DNA of 64,000 bases from Synechococcus sp. JA-2-3B'a(2-13) (GTDB lineage: Bacteria > Cyanobacteriota > Cyanobacteriia > Thermostichales > Thermostichaceae). Position 1 is the first letter of the stretch. Each line of letters starts with the position of its first letter. Made by a program: the position numbers and the translations under genes. Positions 17,668 through 26,134 of this stretch are shown here, piece after piece. The DNA lies in contig NC_007776.1 of assembly GCF_000013225.1 (NCBI RefSeq), forward strand, positions 143,277 to 207,276, given 5' to 3'. Under the pieces are notes generated by a model. The model was not told the DNA's origin. It saw nothing but the letters and a program-made list of their open reading frames with translations, and ran no database searches.

Positions 17668-18789
17668 ATGACCGATAGGCTTAACTCTCTTCGCTCTGTT
17701 CGATCCATGCGATTGCTGGTATCTCTGGTGGCCGCTCTTTCGGTCGGGATCCTGGGAAGCCTGCAGATGCGCCAAGAAGAGTCCCGGGCCCAGCAGGGAT
17801 CCAGCCCCCCAAAGGTGGTGACCACGATTTTGCCGATAACGCAATTTACCCGTGCTGTGGCCGGGGATCGGGCAGAAGTCACGCCACTCCTTCCCCCTCA
17901 GATGGGGCCCCACGACTTTCAGGCTCGACCTGAGGAGGTTCGTTTGCTGGCTCAGGCGGATGTGCTGGTGATCAACGGGTTGGGTATGGAAACGTTTTTG
18001 GAAGGGTTGATCGCCAGCGCTGGGAACCCCCAATTGCAAATCGTTGACAGCAGCGAAGGGATCCCAACTTTGCGGGCTGAGGAGCCAGAGCATGGGCACT
18101 CCCACGGTCACGGCCATGGACACTCTCATGGACACAGTCACGGCCATTCTCACGGGCACGGTCATGGACACTCTCATGGGCACAGCCACGGCGAGTTTAA
18201 CCCTCACATTTGGCTGGATCCCAGGCGGGCCATTCAGCAGGTGGAAAATATTCGTGATGGCCTCATCTCTGTAGATCCGGCGGGGGCAGAGATCTACCAG
18301 GCCAATGCGGCTGCTTTTATCGAGAAGCTCAAGGCTTTGGATGAGGAGATTGCCGCTCGGCTAGCTCCCTTTGCCGGAAGAAGCTTTGTGGTCTTCCACG
18401 ACTTTGCCCCCTATTTTGCCGAGCGCTACAACCTCAAAGCCGAGTTCTTGGTGGAGATCCCAGAGGCCAATCCTTCTCCAGAAGATGTGCGACGGGTGAT
18501 GGAGACGGTGCGGGAGTCGGGCCTGAAGACGATCCTGGTGGAACCGCAGCTGGGGAGTAACAACCCCTTTGAGGTTTTGGCCAGAGACCTAGGGATCCAA
18601 GTTCGCGTTTTCGATCCCATCGAAACCGCTGGCCCTGAGGGGATCGAGCCGGAATATTACCTGACCATCCTGCGGCAAAACGTGGAGAACCTGGTCTCCG
18701 CCTTTGAGAAGGAGACGGCCTTCCTGCCCCTGCAATTGCCGCTGCTGGGCCAAGCTGCTCTCGAACACCTGCTGGCGAGGGGGCGATGA
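17668..18789 (+). CDS. znuA: Zinc ABC transporter substrate-binding protein ZnuA
   Basis: A 373-residue periplasmic cluster-9 (A-I) metal-binding protein. A signal peptide lies in residues 14-42 (MRLLVSLVAALSVGILG). The domain begins VVTTILPITQFTRAVAGD, and the metal-binding histidines are expected in GPHDFQARP, FNPHIWLDP and FHDFAPYF. A loop at about residues 142-174 holds 17 histidines alternating with G or S, a hallmark of zinc rather than manganese binders. I chose ATG 17668 (GTGAGG upstream); ATG codons at 17644 and 17707 are alternatives. The stop overlaps znuC by 4 bp (ATGA). Confidence 0.92.
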   Translation: MTDRLNSLRSVRSMRLLVSLVAALSVGILGSLQMRQEESRAQQGSSPPKVVTTILPITQFTRAVAGDRAEVTPLLPPQMGPHDFQARPEEVRLLAQADVLVINGLGMETFLEGLIASAGNPQLQIVDSSEGIPTLRAEEPEHGHSHGHGHGHSHGHSHGHSHGHGHGHSHGHSHGEFNPHIWLDPRRAIQQVENIRDGLISVDPAGAEIYQANAAAFIEKLKALDEEIAARLAPFAGRSFVVFHDFAPYFAERYNLKAEFLVEIPEANPSPEDVRRVMETVRESGLKTILVEPQLGSNNPFEVLARDLGIQVRVFDPIETAGPEGIEPEYYLTILRQNVENLVSAFEKETAFLPLQLPLLGQAALEHLLARGR

Positions 18790-19586
18790 TCTCCTGCTCC
18801 GGCGAGGTTGTCCTGCGCGTCGAGGGGCTGACGGTCTATCGGGGATCCCAGTTGGCGGTGCAAAATGTGTCGTTTGAGCTGAGGGCGGGATCCCATACGG
18901 CGGTTGTTGGCCCCAATGGAGCCGGCAAAAGTACCTTGGTACAGGCGATTTTGGGGATCCTGCCGCGGCAGTGCGGCTCGGTTTGGATTCTGGGAGAGCC
19001 GGTGCGCCTGTCCGGCTATTTGCCCCCCTCGGTGCGGCAGCAGGTGGCTTACGTGCCCCAACGTTTTCAGTTCAATCCTGGGATCCCCATGGTGGTGGAG
19101 GAGTTTGTGGCTTTGGGTTGGGGGGCGTTGCAACCCCGCTGGCCCTGGCAGCAGCGCTCTGCTCGGCAGCAGGCGGTGCAAGAGGCGCTGGAACGAGCCG
19201 GCGCATCCCACCTGTCCTCCAAGGCTCTGGGCCAGCTCAGCGGCGGGGAGCTGAAACGGGTGCTGTTGGCCTATTGCTTGGCTTGGCCGCGGCGGCTGCT
19301 TATCCTCGACGAGGCACCGGCAGGCTTAGATACGCTCAGCGAGGGGGAGTTTTACCGGCTCCTGGAAGAGCTGCGCCAATCTCTGGGCTGGACCATTTTG
19401 CAGATCTCCCATGATCTGGAAATGGTGTCTTGCTATTGCGACCGCGTGCTGTGCCTCAACCAATCCCTCATCTGCCAGGGATCCCCCCAGGTGGCTTTGG
19501 CACCAGAAGTGCTGAGCCGGGTTTATGGGCCTGTTCGCGACAGCGGTGCGGAGCACCATTTTGTCCGCTACATCCACCGTCACTGA
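18786..19586 (+). CDS. znuC: Zinc ABC transporter ATP-binding protein ZnuC
   Basis: A 266-residue ABC ATPase on the cytoplasmic face of the zinc importer. Walker A is GPNGAGKST, the signature loop is LSGGELKRV, Walker B is LLILDEAPAGLD and the H-loop is ISHDLEM. The Q-loop (AYVPQRFQFN) fits metal-type cluster members. Context defines the substrate: it overlaps znuA by 4 bp and is followed 10 bp later by the permease. Length is normal. Confidence 0.92.
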   Translation: MISCSGEVVLRVEGLTVYRGSQLAVQNVSFELRAGSHTAVVGPNGAGKSTLVQAILGILPRQCGSVWILGEPVRLSGYLPPSVRQQVAYVPQRFQFNPGIPMVVEEFVALGWGALQPRWPWQQRSARQQAVQEALERAGASHLSSKALGQLSGGELKRVLLAYCLAWPRRLLILDEAPAGLDTLSEGEFYRLLEELRQSLGWTILQISHDLEMVSCYCDRVLCLNQSLICQGSPQVALAPEVLSRVYGPVRDSGAEHHFVRYIHRH

Positions 19587-19596
19587 GGGGAAGGCG

Positions 19597-20433
19597 ATGT
19601 TGGAGGGCTGGGTGCGGGTAGTGGAGCTGTTGCAGTTGCCCTTTATGCAGCGGGCCATGCTGGGTGGGATCCTCACCGGCATGACAGGTGGGCTGCTGGG
19701 CAGTTTTGTTATTCTGCGGCAACTGTCGTTTTTTAGCGATGCCCTGGGGCATTCGGCTCTGCTGGGGATTGTTTTGGGAGTGCTGCTGGGGCTGAATCCC
19801 ACCGTGGTGTTGATGGTGTTTGGGGTGGGATTTGCTTTGGGCGTCACCTTTGTCTTGGAGCGCACTCAACTGTCGGCGGATGCGGTGCTGAACATCATCT
19901 ACTCTTCCTCTTTGGCGCTGGCCGTTATCGCCCTCAGCTTGCTGCCCGGCTATCGGGGCAACCTCAACCAGTTGTTGTTTGGGGAGATTTTGGGGATCAG
20001 CCCGGCAGCCCTGTGGACGAGCGGGATCCTCTTGCTGATCAGCTCGGCCTATGTGGGATTGACTTTGCCCTCCCAAATGTTGCTGACCCTGGATGAGCCG
20101 CTGGCGCGGGCGCGGGGGGTTCAGGTGGGCTGGCAGAAGCTGGCTTTTGTGGTGTTGCTGGCTGTGGTGGTGGCCCTGGCGATTCGCTCGGTGGGGGTGT
20201 TGCTGGTGAGCGCTTTTGTGGTCATCCCGGCCTCGACAGCACGGATGTTGGGATCCCGCTTTACAACCTATGTGCTGCTGGCCATAGGTATTGGGGGACT
20301 GAGCGCGGTGCTGGGGATGATCGCCTCGGCAACCTTCAACCTGCCCTCCGGCCCCAGCATTGTTGCCACCCAGTTGCTCTTTTTTCTCCTAGCTATGGCG
20401 CTCAAGGGGGTGTCGCAACTCCTGCAGCTCTAG
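19597..20433 (+). CDS. znuB: Zinc ABC transporter permease ZnuB
   Basis: A 278-residue ABC-3 family membrane permease with about eight hydrophobic helices. Early residues include FMQRAMLGGILTGMTGGLLG and FVILRQLSFFSDALGHSALLG, the latter (split: ILRQLSFFSDALGHSA) being the family's conserved cytoplasmic loop motif. I start at ATG 19597, which has GAGGGGAAGG upstream; a longer frame from 19525 overlaps znuC. The 3' end overlaps the convergent metalloprotease gene by 32 bp. It completes the importer with znuA and znuC. Confidence 0.9.
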   Translation: MLEGWVRVVELLQLPFMQRAMLGGILTGMTGGLLGSFVILRQLSFFSDALGHSALLGIVLGVLLGLNPTVVLMVFGVGFALGVTFVLERTQLSADAVLNIIYSSSLALAVIALSLLPGYRGNLNQLLFGEILGISPAALWTSGILLLISSAYVGLTLPSQMLLTLDEPLARARGVQVGWQKLAFVVLLAVVVALAIRSVGVLLVSAFVVIPASTARMLGSRFTTYVLLAIGIGGLSAVLGMIASATFNLPSGPSIVATQLLFFLLAMALKGVSQLLQL

Positions 20434-21253
20434 CTAGCGGCAATCCAAGAGCTCTCTCGGGCAGCGGCTTTTCCTGCAGAAGCTGGCCAAACAGGCGGCG
20501 ATAGCTCTCTGGAAAGACCTGCCCGCTGAGGGTGGGCTGCTCGTAGACGCGCTTGAGGGTGTTGAGATCCCGCTTGGTAATGTTGGGCACCCGCAACACC
20601 CGCCGATTGCCGGTAGCCGCCGCATGGTGTCCGCCATACATCAGATCCCGCAGGTTCGGGCTATGGCCCCACAGCCCCAGCCCATGCCCGATCTCGTGTC
20701 GGGCCACCGCCGTTATTTCGGCCAACCCCTGTCCTTCTGCAATGACGATGCGCACCCGCTGCTGCAAAGAGCCATCGGAGGCGAAGAAAAACTCCGGGCG
20801 GGCCGCCCCAGCCACCCCGCCGCCAATAGGAGGAACGCGGTAAATGCTCATCCCGTAGAAAGCCTCCTCCTCTTTGGCCACCACCTTGAGCGGGATGTAG
20901 GCCGACCACTCCTTCACCGCTTGCTCCACGGAGGCCTTCCACTGGGGGTGATCCCCTTGGATGTAGATAGGGACGGGATAGAAGGCCCACTGGGCATAGG
21001 CTCCACCTGGCAAAAGCGGCTCGATTTCCTCAAAGTAGTCTCCCACCGCCTTGTCGTAGGCGTAGCGATCCAGGCCGGGGGGAAGTTTGAGCCGCATCGG
21101 CTGCGGCAGTTCTCCGGCTTGAGTTTGAGCCTGGGCTTGCAGGGCTTCAATGCCAAAAAAGTGGGGAACCGGCAGGGATCCCCTGCCCCCCACTGCCAGG
21201 ACGAGGAGCATCGTCCAGCCGAGGATGCAAAGCTGTAGAATGCGCCGCCGCAT
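20402..21253 (-). CDS. Matrixin-like zinc metalloprotease
   Basis: A 283-residue putative secreted peptidase. The sequence HEIGHGLGLWGHS fits the metzincin zinc-binding signature HExxHxxGxxH, and LRDLMYGGHH follows at about the position of the Met-turn. An N-terminal hydrophobic stretch (LCILGWTMLLVLAVGG) is a signal peptide or anchor. The family is M10A-like, common but uncharacterised in cyanobacteria. I use ATG 21253, one codon after a TTG. It is convergent with znuB and shares 32 bp of 3' coding sequence with it; since the enzyme needs zinc the neighbourhood is suggestive, but a functional link is unproven. Confidence 0.78.
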   Translation of the reverse strand: MRRRILQLCILGWTMLLVLAVGGRGSLPVPHFFGIEALQAQAQTQAGELPQPMRLKLPPGLDRYAYDKAVGDYFEEIEPLLPGGAYAQWAFYPVPIYIQGDHPQWKASVEQAVKEWSAYIPLKVVAKEEEAFYGMSIYRVPPIGGGVAGAARPEFFFASDGSLQQRVRIVIAEGQGLAEITAVARHEIGHGLGLWGHSPNLRDLMYGGHHAAATGNRRVLRVPNITKRDLNTLKRVYEQPTLSGQVFPESYRRLFGQLLQEKPLPERALGLPLARAAGVATPP

Positions 21254-21318
21254 CAAAGCCGCCCTTTCGCCCTTGTCTTTCTACAAGGTTAGTGGCTCAG
21301 AAAGCAAGTGTCGTTCGT

Positions 21319-21674
21319 TTGACATCCTCCCCGGCCTGAAGGCTGGAGATTCCTACCACGCTGCGCATGGATGGCTCCTTGCGCAGTCGTCTCGGCGGGT
21401 TCCTGCTTCCGACCGCCCGTGCAGTTCGATCCACAGGCCATCCGGGCTGACACGGGTGGTTCACCCACCCGCATCCCGACCGCAGCGTCGGCCGTGTCCT
21501 GCCCTTCGTCTCGCAACAGCTGTATCCCGCGAGCAAGGATGTTGATGGCACCGACCAGAAAGGCCTCCGGCCCGCTGCCGCGATCGGCGTTATTCTCATA
21601 ACTGCGTTTTTAAAGGGCGTCGGCTACGGTCGGCGCTATCCTTCCCTGCCCTGAAGGACGGGGCTTGCCGCGCC
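21319..21674 (-). pseudogene. tnpB 3'-end remnant (IS200/IS605 type)
   Basis: On the minus strand one frame reads YENNAD, then FLVGAINILARG, which is the RuvC-III region of TnpB with its conserved aspartate; everything before it, including the zinc finger and the RuvC-I and II motifs, is missing. Downstream comes a long 3' region ending in the hairpin CCAGCCTTCAGGCCGG followed by GGAGGATGTCAA, typical of IS605-type right ends and the guide-RNA region overlapping tnpB ends. A second hairpin (GCCCCGTCC and GGGCAGGG-like, 21646-21665) lies upstream of the break. So this is a decayed fragment, possibly nested, not an active element. Confidence 0.7.
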
Positions 21675-21773
21675 TTTTGGTCAACCACTGATAGGCTACT
21701 TGCCTGAATAAAGCTGGGATCGGCAGCGCAGCCTCAATGCTAGCCTAGTAAGGCTGTGTTTTTGTGCGAAGCC

Positions 21774-21953
21774 ATGCCTGTTCCTAAGAAGAAAACTTCT
21801 AAAGCCCGCAGTCGCAGGCGCTACGCCGTCTGGCTGGGCAAAGCTAAGCTCCAGGCCCAGCGAGCCATGACCATTGGGCGCGCCATTCTCAGCGGTCGCA
21901 ACACCGGTTTCTACTATCCCAAAGCTAAGTCTGAAGAGGATGAGGAAGAATAG
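21774..21953 (+). CDS. rpmF: 50S ribosomal protein L32
   Basis: A 59-residue basic ribosomal protein. The N-terminus MPVPKKKTSKARSRRRYAVW is the cyanobacterial and chloroplast L32 signature; like chloroplast-type L32 it lacks the CxxC zinc knuckle near the C-terminus, ending instead in an acidic tail (SEEDEEE). The ATG at 21774 gives the standard start; an upstream in-frame ATG would add six residues. It is monocistronic here, preceded by the decayed tnpB fragment. Confidence 0.93.
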   Translation: MPVPKKKTSKARSRRRYAVWLGKAKLQAQRAMTIGRAILSGRNTGFYYPKAKSEEDEEE

Positions 21954-22064
21954 AGGCTTGCTGCAGGGATCCCGGTGTCTGCGCGAGTGATTACACTGGA
22001 CTAGAGCTGTGCTCCCCTGAAAGCGGTTTTGCTGCCCCTGTAGTCTTGCTCCTCCATAGGTTGC

Positions 22065-22481
22065 ATGCGCTCCTTGACTTCCCTCACCTACTACCAACGG
22101 CTGGGTCTGTCTCCAGGGGCATCTCCTGAGGCCATCCGGCGGGCTTATCGGCAGTTGAGCAAACGCTACCATCCCGATACTTCTCCCCTGGCCCCGGAAG
22201 TGGCCATTCGCTGCTTTCAAGAGTTGCAGGAGGCCTACCTTGTCCTCAGCAACCCGACGAAACGGGCCATCTACGATGCCAGCTTACGGGCGGTGACTGC
22301 CAACACGGGATCTCTGAGCATGACGGGATCCCTTGGTGCCGATTCTCTAGAGCTGCGTATGGAAACCCGCCCACTTTCGGCTGGCGAGCTGTGTGCCCTG
22401 CTGCTGATGGGATCCACCCTGGTTGTGTGTTTGGTGTTGGCAGGTGTCCTCGCTTGGCTGCGAGAGAGTGGGGCAAGCTGA
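22065..22481 (+). CDS. Membrane-anchored J-domain protein
   Basis: A 138-residue protein with an N-terminal J domain (about residues 8-70). YYQRLGLSPGASPEAIRRAY is helix I-II and HPD (in RYHPDTSPLA) is the tripeptide that stimulates DnaK ATPase. A hydrophobic helix near the C-terminus (LLLMGSTLVVCLVLAGVLAW) suggests membrane tethering with the J domain in the cytoplasm. It is not DnaJ itself: the glycine-rich, zinc-finger and substrate-binding domains are absent. It lies just ahead of a DUF3143 gene, an arrangement I recall from other cyanobacteria. Confidence 0.85.
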   Translation: MRSLTSLTYYQRLGLSPGASPEAIRRAYRQLSKRYHPDTSPLAPEVAIRCFQELQEAYLVLSNPTKRAIYDASLRAVTANTGSLSMTGSLGADSLELRMETRPLSAGELCALLLMGSTLVVCLVLAGVLAWLRESGAS

Positions 22482-22608
22482 TTCTGCGAGCATTTCCTGC
22501 CCTCTTCGGTAGGACATTGGGATCGAGTTTTCGGATTCTGGATCAGGAGTGCTTGAATGAACATAGCCCGTTGACTCTAGGGTTTGATTGCTTTTCTTGA
22601 ATCTCGCC

Positions 22609-22872
22609 ATGCCTTTGCCTCCTGCAACCACGCCCCTGTACAATCACCCGCTCCACACCATCGAACGCTGGCTGGAGGATCAGGGCTGCACCCGCGATCC
22701 GCAGGATGTGGAGCAGTGGTTTTGCGAACGGCCTGGCTGGAAAGCCATTTTGCGCCTGGAAGAAACCAGCATTTGGGTGCGATACACCTACCCAGACGGC
22801 AACACGAAAACTTTATCTTTTCCCTATTCCCTCAGCCGGCAAGACGTAGAACAGGCCATTTTTGAGAGTTAG
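22609..22872 (+). CDS. DUF3143 family protein
   Basis: An 87-residue protein of a cyanobacteria/plastid-restricted family. [20 protein letters not shown] near the N-terminus and [15 protein letters not shown] at the end are the conserved parts. No catalytic residues are known to me. ATG 22609 gives the family-typical [12 protein letters not shown] start. The gene is followed eight bases after its stop by gloB and preceded by the J-domain gene. Function unknown; adjacency to a J-domain protein may point to protein-complex assembly. Confidence 0.8.
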   Translation: MPLPPATTPLYNHPLHTIERWLEDQGCTRDPQDVEQWFCERPGWKAILRLEETSIWVRYTYPDGNTKTLSFPYSLSRQDVEQAIFES

Positions 22873-22879
22873 CCGAGCC

Positions 22880-23638
22880 ATGCGCGTTCTCCAGTTGCCT
22901 GCCCTGCGCGATAACTACATCTACCTGCTCCACAATCCCGACACTGCAACAGCAGCCGTGGTGGATCCGGCAGTGGCTGAGCCCGTGTTGGAAAAGCTGG
23001 CCGAGCTGGGGGCGGAGTTGGTGGCCATTTTCAACACCCACCACCACCACGACCACGTGGGGGGCAACCGACAGCTTTTGGAGCGCTATCCCCGTGCCAG
23101 AGTCTATGGCAGCCAGGTGGATCGGGGGCGGATCCCTGGCCAGACGGTGGAGCTCAAGGCAGGGGAAACAGTGGAGTTTGCGGGTCGGCTAGCAAAGGTG
23201 CTGTTTGTGCCCGGCCATACCCGCGGCCATATTGCCTACTACTTTTCCGAGAGTGGGGATCTCTTCTGTGGCGATACCCTGTTTGCCGGGGGATGCGGGC
23301 GGCTGTTTGAAGGCACGCCGGAGCAGATGGTGGGATCCCTGGATCAACTGCGGCAGTTGCCGGAAGCCACACGGGTGTGGTGTGCCCACGAATACACCTT
23401 GAACAATCTCAGGTTTGCCCTGACAGTGGATGGAGACAACCCCGACCTGCAGGCGCGTTATCAGCAGGTGGCTGCCCTGCGCCAGACGGGATCCCCGACT
23501 GTCCCCAGCACCATTGGCGAGGAACGCCGCACCAATCCCTTCTTGCGTTGGGATCAGCCGGCTTTGCAGGCAGCCACCGGGCTCCAGGATCCGGTGCGGG
23601 TCTTCGCTCGCCTGCGCGGTATGAAGGATCAGTTCTGA
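22880..23638 (+). CDS. gloB: Hydroxyacylglutathione hydrolase (glyoxalase II)
   Basis: A 252-residue metallo-beta-lactamase-fold enzyme that hydrolyses S-lactoylglutathione to lactate and glutathione, the second step of methylglyoxal detoxification. The binuclear metal motif THHHHDH is at residues 53-59, with further ligands in [10 protein letters not shown] and [17 protein letters not shown], and a C-terminal HAGH domain containing [10 protein letters not shown] and the glutathione-site region [12 protein letters not shown] 22880 is used; an in-frame TTG at 22862 overlaps the DUF3143 gene. It lies in the same direction as the J-domain/DUF3143 pair and ends at a hairpin terminator. Confidence 0.93.
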   Translation: MRVLQLPALRDNYIYLLHNPDTATAAVVDPAVAEPVLEKLAELGAELVAIFNTHHHHDHVGGNRQLLERYPRARVYGSQVDRGRIPGQTVELKAGETVEFAGRLAKVLFVPGHTRGHIAYYFSESGDLFCGDTLFAGGCGRLFEGTPEQMVGSLDQLRQLPEATRVWCAHEYTLNNLRFALTVDGDNPDLQARYQQVAALRQTGSPTVPSTIGEERRTNPFLRWDQPALQAATGLQDPVRVFARLRGMKDQF

Positions 23639-23726
23639 AAATCGGGTTCTGACAAAAGCTCCTGGAGGTGGCCCAAAACCTGAGGGGATGGTGCTCCTCA
23701 CCACTAGCACAAACGAAACCCCCGAA

Positions 23727-23757
23727 GAGCTGCACCGTAATCTGGTGCAGGGGCTTT
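23727..23757. terminator. Hairpin terminator between gloB and the MFS gene
   Basis: The inverted repeat CTGCACC (23730-23736) and GGTGCAG (23744-23750) has a seven-base loop and is followed by GGGGCTTTT. It lies between convergent genes and could end both transcripts. Confidence 0.6.
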
Positions 23758-23760
23758 TCA

Positions 23761-24954
23761 TCAGCCCACCTCGGCCTGCCTCCTGGACACTAGAGCCAGC
23801 AGGATAGCCGCCCCCAGCCCTTGAGTGACTACCGAAAAGAGCACTAAGCCAGTCAGGGAGAAATCGTAAAGCACCCCCATCAGGGCGCTGCCCACAAACC
23901 AAGCCAATCCATAGACACTGGTAAACAGGCCAAAGGCAAAGCCCCTCGTCTCGGGAGCTACCATACCGGCCACCGCCGCCTTCATGATGGATTCTTGGGC
24001 CCCCAAGCCAATGCCCCAGAGCACCATGCCCAGCACCGTCAGAGCATAGGTACCGGAAAAGGCCAGCGGCGCAAATCCAGCCGATACCGCCACCGCTCCC
24101 AGCAAGCTCCACAGCCCCACGCGGTCAAACAGCCAGCCACATCCCAGGGCGGCCAGGGCATCCACCCCCATGGCCAGGGCATAGAGCAAAGGGATCCCTG
24201 CCCCATCGCTCCCTGACTGTTGTTGCAGATGCAGGGCAATGAGGGGAAAATCCGCAAACCCCATAGCCACACAGGCTGCTGCCAAAAGATACAGCCAGAA
24301 AACTCTGGGCAAGCCTTTTGCCGAGGTCATCTCCGGCTCCGGCTCGAAGTCTCGTGGGCTGGGATAGAGCCATTGCGCCAGCCCCAAAACCCCCAGTCCT
24401 ATTGCCGCCGGGATCCCCAAGGCCAAAAACGCGCCCCGGAAGCCATATCCCGCTCCTAGCATGGCTGCCACCAGCAGCGGCCCTGCCACTGCCCCAATTT
24501 GATCTAGGGTCTCATGCAGGCCAAACCCCAAGCCCCGTCCCACCTGCAGGGCTGCATGAGAAAGCAACACGTCCCGCGGCGGGGTGCGGATCCCTTTGCC
24601 GGTCCGCTCGGCCAAGAGCAGCACGGCGGCCCAAGGCCAACTGCCCACCCAGGCCAAAGCCGGGATCACCGCCGTGTTGATGACATAGCCCAAGGTGGTG
24701 AGCTGCCAGTGCCCCCGACTGCGGTGCAAGGGATCCCTGCCCAGCTGGTCGCTCCAATAGCCCACCCCCAACCGCAAGCCATAGGCCAATAGCTCCCCCC
24801 CGCCGGCCACCAGGCCCACCACCGTGCCGCTGGCCCCTAGGGATCCCAAAAAAGCTCCAGAAATGCTGCGTGCCCCTTCGTAGGTGGCATCGGCGCAGAG
24901 GCTGACGATCCCCAGCAAAACAATAAAGCGCAGGGCAGAAGGGGAATCGGGCAT
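23761..24954 (-). CDS. Major facilitator superfamily transporter
   Basis: A 397-residue protein with about twelve hydrophobic helices. The first cytoplasmic loop GVGYWSDQLGRDPLHRSR is a version of MFS motif A, and ERTGKGIRTPPRD lies in the next part. Such MFS proteins are putative drug or metabolite efflux pumps; the substrate is unknown. ATG 24954 has AAGGAGC upstream. It is the last gene of a minus-strand series of membrane-ion genes (antiporter, crcB, DUF190), with 42 bp separating it from DUF190, so co-transcription with DUF190 is plausible. Confidence 0.82.
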   Translation of the reverse strand: MPDSPSALRFIVLLGIVSLCADATYEGARSISGAFLGSLGASGTVVGLVAGGGELLAYGLRLGVGYWSDQLGRDPLHRSRGHWQLTTLGYVINTAVIPALAWVGSWPWAAVLLLAERTGKGIRTPPRDVLLSHAALQVGRGLGFGLHETLDQIGAVAGPLLVAAMLGAGYGFRGAFLALGIPAAIGLGVLGLAQWLYPSPRDFEPEPEMTSAKGLPRVFWLYLLAAACVAMGFADFPLIALHLQQQSGSDGAGIPLLYALAMGVDALAALGCGWLFDRVGLWSLLGAVAVSAGFAPLAFSGTYALTVLGMVLWGIGLGAQESIMKAAVAGMVAPETRGFAFGLFTSVYGLAWFVGSALMGVLYDFSLTGLVLFSVVTQGLGAAILLALVSRRQAEVG

Positions 24955-24996
24955 AACCAGCTCCTTGGCAATGGGGAATCTATTTTCAGATCTGGA

Positions 24997-25341
24997 CTAT
25001 TGTTGTTGATGAGGAACATGATGGAATACTTGTACCCTATGGCAAGTAACTAGACCGTCATGCATCAGAGTTTTTACTTCCGGTAGAAAGGCTTTGATTT
25101 TTTCCGGCGTGTCGATGAAAGTTACCAAAATGGGCAGATCTGTGGAAAGCTCTAGAAGGTTACTGCTGCGAATATGACTGTTTCGACCAAAGCCAGCAAT
25201 AGCTCGCACCACAGTACCACCAGCTAGCCCACGCTGACGACCTAGCTCCAGCAGAGCCAGGTAGAGAGGCTTCCCTTGCCAACGGTCTGACTCGCCGATG
25301 TAAATATCCAATTTATAAACTTCTGGTTCATCATCTAGCAT
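24997..25341 (-). CDS. DUF190 (PII-like) family protein
   Basis: A 114-residue protein of the DUF190 family, which has a ferredoxin-like PII-related fold. YKLDIYIGESDRWQGKPLY at the start, GLAGGTVVRAIAGFG in the middle and LPILVTFIDTPEKI are conserved features. DUF190 genes often neighbour crcB fluoride channels, and here crcB is the next gene upstream on the same strand, so a regulatory role for an ion transporter is plausible. No ligand residues can be assigned with confidence. Confidence 0.82.
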   Translation of the reverse strand: MLDDEPEVYKLDIYIGESDRWQGKPLYLALLELGRQRGLAGGTVVRAIAGFGRNSHIRSSNLLELSTDLPILVTFIDTPEKIKAFLPEVKTLMHDGLVTCHRVQVFHHVPHQQQ

Positions 25342-25650
25342 ACTTGTATCCCTTTTGTTTTTGGGCTGTTGCGATTGTCATGGTTACAGATTTTTCCGCT
25401 TCACATAAGGTCTACAGTGAAGTGGGATCCTTGTCAGGCAAGAGATTGGCTGGCATTGGCTGTAGTGAGTAACGCTGGAAAAACTGTATATTGCTTTGGT
25501 GAAGAGTGCTCCTTAAGATAAGAAATTCCAGGGGGTTGACTAGTGGGGATCCCGGTGCTTTTAAGAAAAAAGTTATTGCCTAAAATGACCAGTTGCTGCA
25601 CCTGGCTTTTGGATGGATAGATTGCTGATTGATAGGGGTTACGTTAAACG
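25342..25650. other. Gap between DUF190 and crcB
   Basis: This 309-bp stretch is AT-richer than its neighbours and has no credible coding frame. It probably carries a promoter for DUF190 on the minus strand. I looked for the crcB-type fluoride riboswitch core and did not find one. Confidence 0.4.
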
Positions 25651-26082
25651 TTATCGCCACAATCGTGCCAACAGGATCCCAAGCTCCATAGCCAAGGCTC
25701 CAAATAGGCAAGAACCGAGCCAATAGACAAGCCCAGTAGCAAAGCGATGTTGCTGCCAGAGGCTAAAGGTATCCAGTTCATAGGTAGAAAAGGTGGTGTA
25801 GGAACCCAGGAATCCCACCCCGAACAGCAGGCGAATTTCCGGTGAGATCTCAGGGCGTTCCATAGCCACGGTCATGAACCAACCCATGACCACACAACCC
25901 GATAAGTTGATGATCAGGGTTCCGTAGGGAAAGCTAGGGCCAAATCGCTCCGCAAACCAGAGGGATAGATAGTAGCGACTCAGGGATCCGCCAATAGCCC
26001 CCAACGCAACCGCAAACGGAACTCTCAAACTGGGAGAGACCAAGCCATGGTTTAGGTAAGCCCACACCGATTGCAAGCGCAT
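25651..26082 (-). CDS. crcB: Fluoride-specific ion channel CrcB/FluC
   Basis: A 143-residue protein with four hydrophobic helices. The N-terminal part GAIGGSLSRYYLS, the asparagine-bearing helix TLIINLSGCVVMGW, and GVGFLGSYTTFSTYELD are the conserved fluoride-pore and sodium-site regions of Fluc channels, which act as dual-topology dimers exporting toxic fluoride. ATG 26082 has AAGGAGAATAG upstream. Hot springs can be fluoride-rich, which fits the habitat inferred, but that is context, not evidence. Confidence 0.9.
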   Translation of the reverse strand: MRLQSVWAYLNHGLVSPSLRVPFAVALGAIGGSLSRYYLSLWFAERFGPSFPYGTLIINLSGCVVMGWFMTVAMERPEISPEIRLLFGVGFLGSYTTFSTYELDTFSLWQQHRFATGLVYWLGSCLFGALAMELGILLARLWR

Positions 26083-26134
26083 CTATTCTCCTTGAACTGT
26101 GTTCCCAGAACTTCCTACGGAAAAGGTGGGATCC

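Noticed and set aside
25342-25650. Possible fluoride riboswitch near crcB
   Set aside because: No conserved riboswitch core was found on either strand, and the segment upstream of crcB itself (26083-26134) is too short.
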